A DNA stretch of 17,087 nucleotides from Candidatus Cloacimonadota bacterium (GTDB lineage: Bacteria; Cloacimonadota; Cloacimonadia; Cloacimonadales; TCS61). The stretch covers positions 1-17,087 of the forward strand of contig JAOZPK010000043.1 in assembly GCA_029932755.1 (NCBI GenBank). The letters are read 5' to 3'. The translations under genes and the position numbers were made by a program. This document shows, in pieces, positions 14,273 through 17,087 of this stretch; position 1 is the stretch's first letter, and every line of letters starts with the position of its first letter. The notes under the pieces are model-generated. The model was not told the origin of the DNA and did not search any database. It saw only the letters and a list, made by a program, of their open reading frames with translations.

Positions 14273-16561
14273 ATGAAAGATCAATTCAATCAAGTTAAAT
14301 TCAACGAGGATTTTGAAGAGCAGGAAATTAAACTAACCGATTACCTAAATATAATTATTAGATTTAAATGGATCGTTGCATCCATTTTTCTAGCAATTTT
14401 TGTGGTTTCATTTATTTATACTGCCAGGGCACCTAGGATTTATAAAGCGACTTCTAAAGTACTTCTGGAAGAGAAAATGGGAAGTAACCTTTTTTTTACT
14501 TCAATGAGTAATAAGGCTTCATCCATAAATAATCAAATCCAAATTTTACAAAGTTTTCCTGTGATGAAAATCGCAAATCAAATACTTACCAGGCATAAAG
14601 AGTATGAAAGCTTCCCCATTTCGCAAACAGAAGGACTCCCTGAATCATATTTAAAGAGGAATCTGGAGATAGATACTGAGCGGGAAACTGATATTCTTAT
14701 TATAAATTTTGAATCTACAAGTTCATTGGAAGCTAAAGAAGCTGCAAACGCTGCTGCACATGCATTAATGCAACAAGATACGGATTATGCTAGAAGAGAG
14801 TTTAGGAACGCCAGAGAATTTCTAGCAAATCAACTTGATGAACATGACAGACGATTGCGTTCTGCTGAAGAAGAACTTCGACTCTATAAAATTGAACATG
14901 GTGTTTCCATGCTTTCAGAAGAAACTCAGAAACTCATCGAGCAGACATCTGATCTTACTGCGATGCTTTCTGAAGCAGAAACAGAGCTAGATGTTGCAAA
15001 CAATCATCTAGATTTCCTTAAAGTAGAACTGAATGTTCAAGACGATTTTCTTACTGATGTTAATTCAGTACTCTCATCTCCCCTACTTGAACAATTAAAA
15101 CGAGAGACCATTGAACTTCAAATTCAATATGTAAATTTTCTTACAAAATCAGATTATTCCCCCGATCATCCTGAACTTATTGCATTAAAAAATTCTATTG
15201 AAAGTGCAAAAATAAAACTCAATGAAGAAATCCAGAAAATCCTGCTGGTAAAATCAGGTTCTGCGGATCCATTGATGTTCCGATCTAGTTTAATAGAAAA
15301 GATATCTACAGCTCAAATCGAACAAAATATCAAATCTACTAAAGTTATAAGTTTACGTGCAGCAGTAGAGAAATATAATGAAAAAATGTCTCAACTTCCA
15401 GATACTGAAGTTCAGTTAGCAAGATTGGAACGCAATTATCAGATAAATGAAAAGACATATACAATGCTTATTGAAAAGTATGAAGAAGCAAAGATCGCTG
15501 AGAAGTCTAAGTTAGGTAAGATTAGAATTGTAGAAGAAGCACGTATTCCCGATGTACCGATAAAACCTAACAAAAAGATGAATATGATGATCGCAATTGT
15601 GCTTGGGTTAGGTCTTGGGATTGGTGCTGCACTTCTGGTTCATTCATTAGATTCAAAGATACGAACTTTTGATGACGTACGTAAATATGTGTCATTACCT
15701 GTTCTGGGAACTATACCGCTTATACAAACAGATGATATTGAACTTGATAATATTGAACAAAAAATTGAAATAACCGAAGGACCTGAAAGGGAAAAATATA
15801 AAATAATACTACAACAAATCCAGGAAAAACTGATAACAAATTATTCTCCTAAATCTTCAACTGCTGAAGCCTTCAGGATTTTGCGTACAAACATAATTTC
15901 CCGAAAGAAGAATTCTGACTGCACAACACTACTTATCACAAGTTCAGGTCCAAAAGAAGGAAAATCTACGATCCAGGCAAATATGGCTACAGCTTTAGCT
16001 CAAATGGATGCCAAAGTAATTCTGGTTGATCTTGACCTTAGACGTCCAATGGTTCACACAATCATGGGCTTTGATAAAGAGATTGGTATAAGTGATTTTC
16101 TTATGGATAAATCTACTAAAATAGAAAAAGTTATTAAAAAATCTAATGTAGAGAATCTTGATATAATAACTAGTGGAATCATACCACCAAATCCCTCAGA
16201 ATTACTTGCTTCAAAACGAATGGATGAAGCAATTGAAAGTCTTAAAGAAAAATATGATTACATCCTATTCGATTCACCTCCGGTTATTGCAGTTACAGAC
16301 TCCATGGTTATGGCAAATAAAGTGGATCTATTGATCCTTGCGATTCGTGTTGACCAGGCTGATAAAAACGTTGTTAAAAGAACAAAAGAACTTCTTGAAA
16401 ATATTAAAGTTGATATTGCGGGAGTCGTAATAAATGGTATTCAGCCACATCGATATTATAATAGTTACGATTATAATTATTATTACTATTATTATTATGG
16501 GAAAAGTGAAGAAAAAAAATCTAAGAATAAATTCTTCGGCAAAAATAAACCTCTTTCTTGA
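14273..16561 (+). CDS. Wzc-like polysaccharide co-polymerase with C-terminal BY-kinase domain
   Basis: A 762-residue inner-membrane protein. TM1 is at ~33-50 and TM2 at ~438-459, flanking a large periplasmic Wzz-like domain with long coiled-coil helices (~170-420). The GNVR-type motif region near VPIKPNKKMN precedes TM2. The cytoplasmic tyrosine kinase has Walker A SSGPKEGKST (K564), Walker A' VILVDLDLRRP (582-592) and Walker B YILFDSPP (663-670). The tail carries a tyrosine cluster (Y728-Y742, including seven in a row) that should be trans-phosphorylated, as in Wzc and its relatives, to control oligomer state and chain length. It lies 14 bases after the SLBB gene, so the pair probably forms the export channel and its regulator. 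Glycosyltransferases, Wzx and Wzy are not in this window. The last 65 bases overlap ispE. GAGG lies just before the ATG. Confidence 0.93.
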   Translation: MKDQFNQVKFNEDFEEQEIKLTDYLNIIIRFKWIVASIFLAIFVVSFIYTARAPRIYKATSKVLLEEKMGSNLFFTSMSNKASSINNQIQILQSFPVMKIANQILTRHKEYESFPISQTEGLPESYLKRNLEIDTERETDILIINFESTSSLEAKEAANAAAHALMQQDTDYARREFRNAREFLANQLDEHDRRLRSAEEELRLYKIEHGVSMLSEETQKLIEQTSDLTAMLSEAETELDVANNHLDFLKVELNVQDDFLTDVNSVLSSPLLEQLKRETIELQIQYVNFLTKSDYSPDHPELIALKNSIESAKIKLNEEIQKILLVKSGSADPLMFRSSLIEKISTAQIEQNIKSTKVISLRAAVEKYNEKMSQLPDTEVQLARLERNYQINEKTYTMLIEKYEEAKIAEKSKLGKIRIVEEARIPDVPIKPNKKMNMMIAIVLGLGLGIGAALLVHSLDSKIRTFDDVRKYVSLPVLGTIPLIQTDDIELDNIEQKIEITEGPEREKYKIILQQIQEKLITNYSPKSSTAEAFRILRTNIISRKKNSDCTTLLITSSGPKEGKSTIQANMATALAQMDAKVILVDLDLRRPMVHTIMGFDKEIGISDFLMDKSTKIEKVIKKSNVENLDIITSGIIPPNPSELLASKRMDEAIESLKEKYDYILFDSPPVIAVTDSMVMANKVDLLILAIRVDQADKNVVKRTKELLENIKVDIAGVVINGIQPHRYYNSYDYNYYYYYYYGKSEEKKSKNKFFGKNKPLS
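16478..16498 (+). repeat. TAT/TAC triplet run encoding seven tyrosines, at the ispE start
   Basis: Seven consecutive tyrosine codons (six TAT, one TAC) end the kinase tyrosine cluster. The last TAT provides the A and T of the ispE ATG (16497-16499). Triplet slippage would change the number of tyrosines without shifting the kinase frame. Confidence 0.7.
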
Positions 16562-17087
16562 TGTTCTTTCAAAACGTTCTGATGGATATCATCAGATAAG
16601 AACAATTTTCTCTGAAATAGGGTTAGTTGATATAATAAATTTTGCTTTGACAAAAAAAGGCACTGTTAAAATTTTGTTAGATATAGACTTTGTAAGCACA
16701 AAGGAAAATTTAATTTACAAAGTCGCGGTCTTTATAAAAGAAAAATATAATGTGAAATTTGGTGTGAGAATAGAATTGCAAAAAAACATACCTATTTCAG
16801 CAGGAATGGGTGGTGGGAGCAGTAATGCAGCTAGTACAATTATTGCACTTTCAGAGTTATGGGATCTCAAGCTTACCAAAAAGGAAATGCATGAGATAGC
16901 TGAAAATTTTGGAAGTGATATCAATTTTTTCCTTGAAGGCGGCTGTGCTTTAGGTGAAAATCGTGGAGAAAAGATTTTTCATCTTAAGCAAATACAATTA
17001 GATAATATATTCTTGGTAAATCCTGGTTTTAAAATTTCCAGTAAAGAAGCATATGAATCTGTTATTTTAGATGATACTGAAAATGAT
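16497..17087 (+). CDS. ispE: 4-diphosphocytidyl-2-C-methyl-D-erythritol kinase, 3' end outside window
   Basis: IspE phosphorylates CDP-methylerythritol in the MEP (non-mevalonate) isoprenoid pathway. The frame is open from ATG 16497 to the window end, 197 of about 280 expected codons. GHMP-kinase motifs are clear: SSAKINLFLDVLSKRSDGYH near the start, the ATP-binding IPISAGMGGGSSNAAS (about residues 99-114) and FGSDINFFLEGGCALGENRG. The start is uncertain: ATG 16497 overlaps the kinase gene by 65 bases and has no ribosome site before it, while GTG 16506 has GGGA 4 bases upstream and gives VKKKNLRINSSAKIN. The long overlap makes translational coupling to the kinase gene likely. The link to polysaccharide genes is positional; isoprenoids also supply the undecaprenyl carrier, but that connection is only suggestive. 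Confidence 0.93.
   Translation, partial: MGKVKKKNLRINSSAKINLFLDVLSKRSDGYHQIRTIFSEIGLVDIINFALTKKGTVKILLDIDFVSTKENLIYKVAVFIKEKYNVKFGVRIELQKNIPISAGMGGGSSNAASTIIALSELWDLKLTKKEMHEIAENFGSDINFFLEGGCALGENRGEKIFHLKQIQLDNIFLVNPGFKISSKEAYESVILDDTEND

Noticed and set aside
1..17087. CRISPR array, tRNA or rRNA genes, transposase or phage genes
   Set aside because: I looked for regularly spaced direct repeats, conserved RNA signatures and mobile-element proteins on both strands and found none.

Overview
This is an AT-rich bacterial window from a Gram-negative (LPS-bearing) member of the FCB superphylum. The gene content fits Candidatus Cloacimonadota or a relative such as Marinimicrobia/KSB1-type lineages better than classical Bacteroidota. 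The pointers are a type IX secretion (T9SS) sorting domain with the motif FPNPFNPST, a PorU-PorV pair, a CMP-KDO synthetase, an MnmG carrying a GPAVW variant that I recall from FCB sequences, and an archaeal/eukaryotic-type prolyl-tRNA synthetase. The phylum is an inference from motifs; no marker gene was searched.

Layout. Positions 1-597 hold the 3' end of a secreted T9SS cargo protein, closed by a strong intrinsic terminator (615-652). A minus-strand block follows, read mnmG -> LPP20-like lipoprotein -> kdsB (4242 down to 806). Its two downstream spacers, and kdsB itself, carry several short repeat-like pieces of the kind scattered through such genomes; one of them supplies the kdsB stop codon. 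A divergent promoter region (4252-4423) separates this block from the plus-strand genes, which fill the rest of the window.

Plus-strand genes: proS; a one-base-overlapping gene that fuses an S4 RNA-binding domain to a PncC/CinA-C amidohydrolase; a 1672-residue C25-family protease that I read as the T9SS sortase PorU; a PorV-like outer-membrane protein; an FN3-like lipoprotein; a small SLBB-domain export protein; a Wzc-like polysaccharide co-polymerase with a BY-kinase domain and a tyrosine-rich tail; and the 5' part of ispE, which starts inside the kinase gene and runs off the right edge.

How they fit together. PorV and PorU are the OM carrier and the sortase that, in Porphyromonas, remove the C-terminal signal from cargo and join it to A-LPS. 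The left-edge gene encodes a plausible cargo. The SLBB protein and the Wzc-like kinase look like a reduced polysaccharide export pair, and kdsB feeds LPS core synthesis. The window therefore joins protein sorting to surface-glycan production, with housekeeping genes (mnmG, proS, pncC, ispE) interleaved. No tRNA, rRNA, CRISPR array, insertion sequence or prophage gene is visible, and no gene-free stretch exceeds 300 bases.
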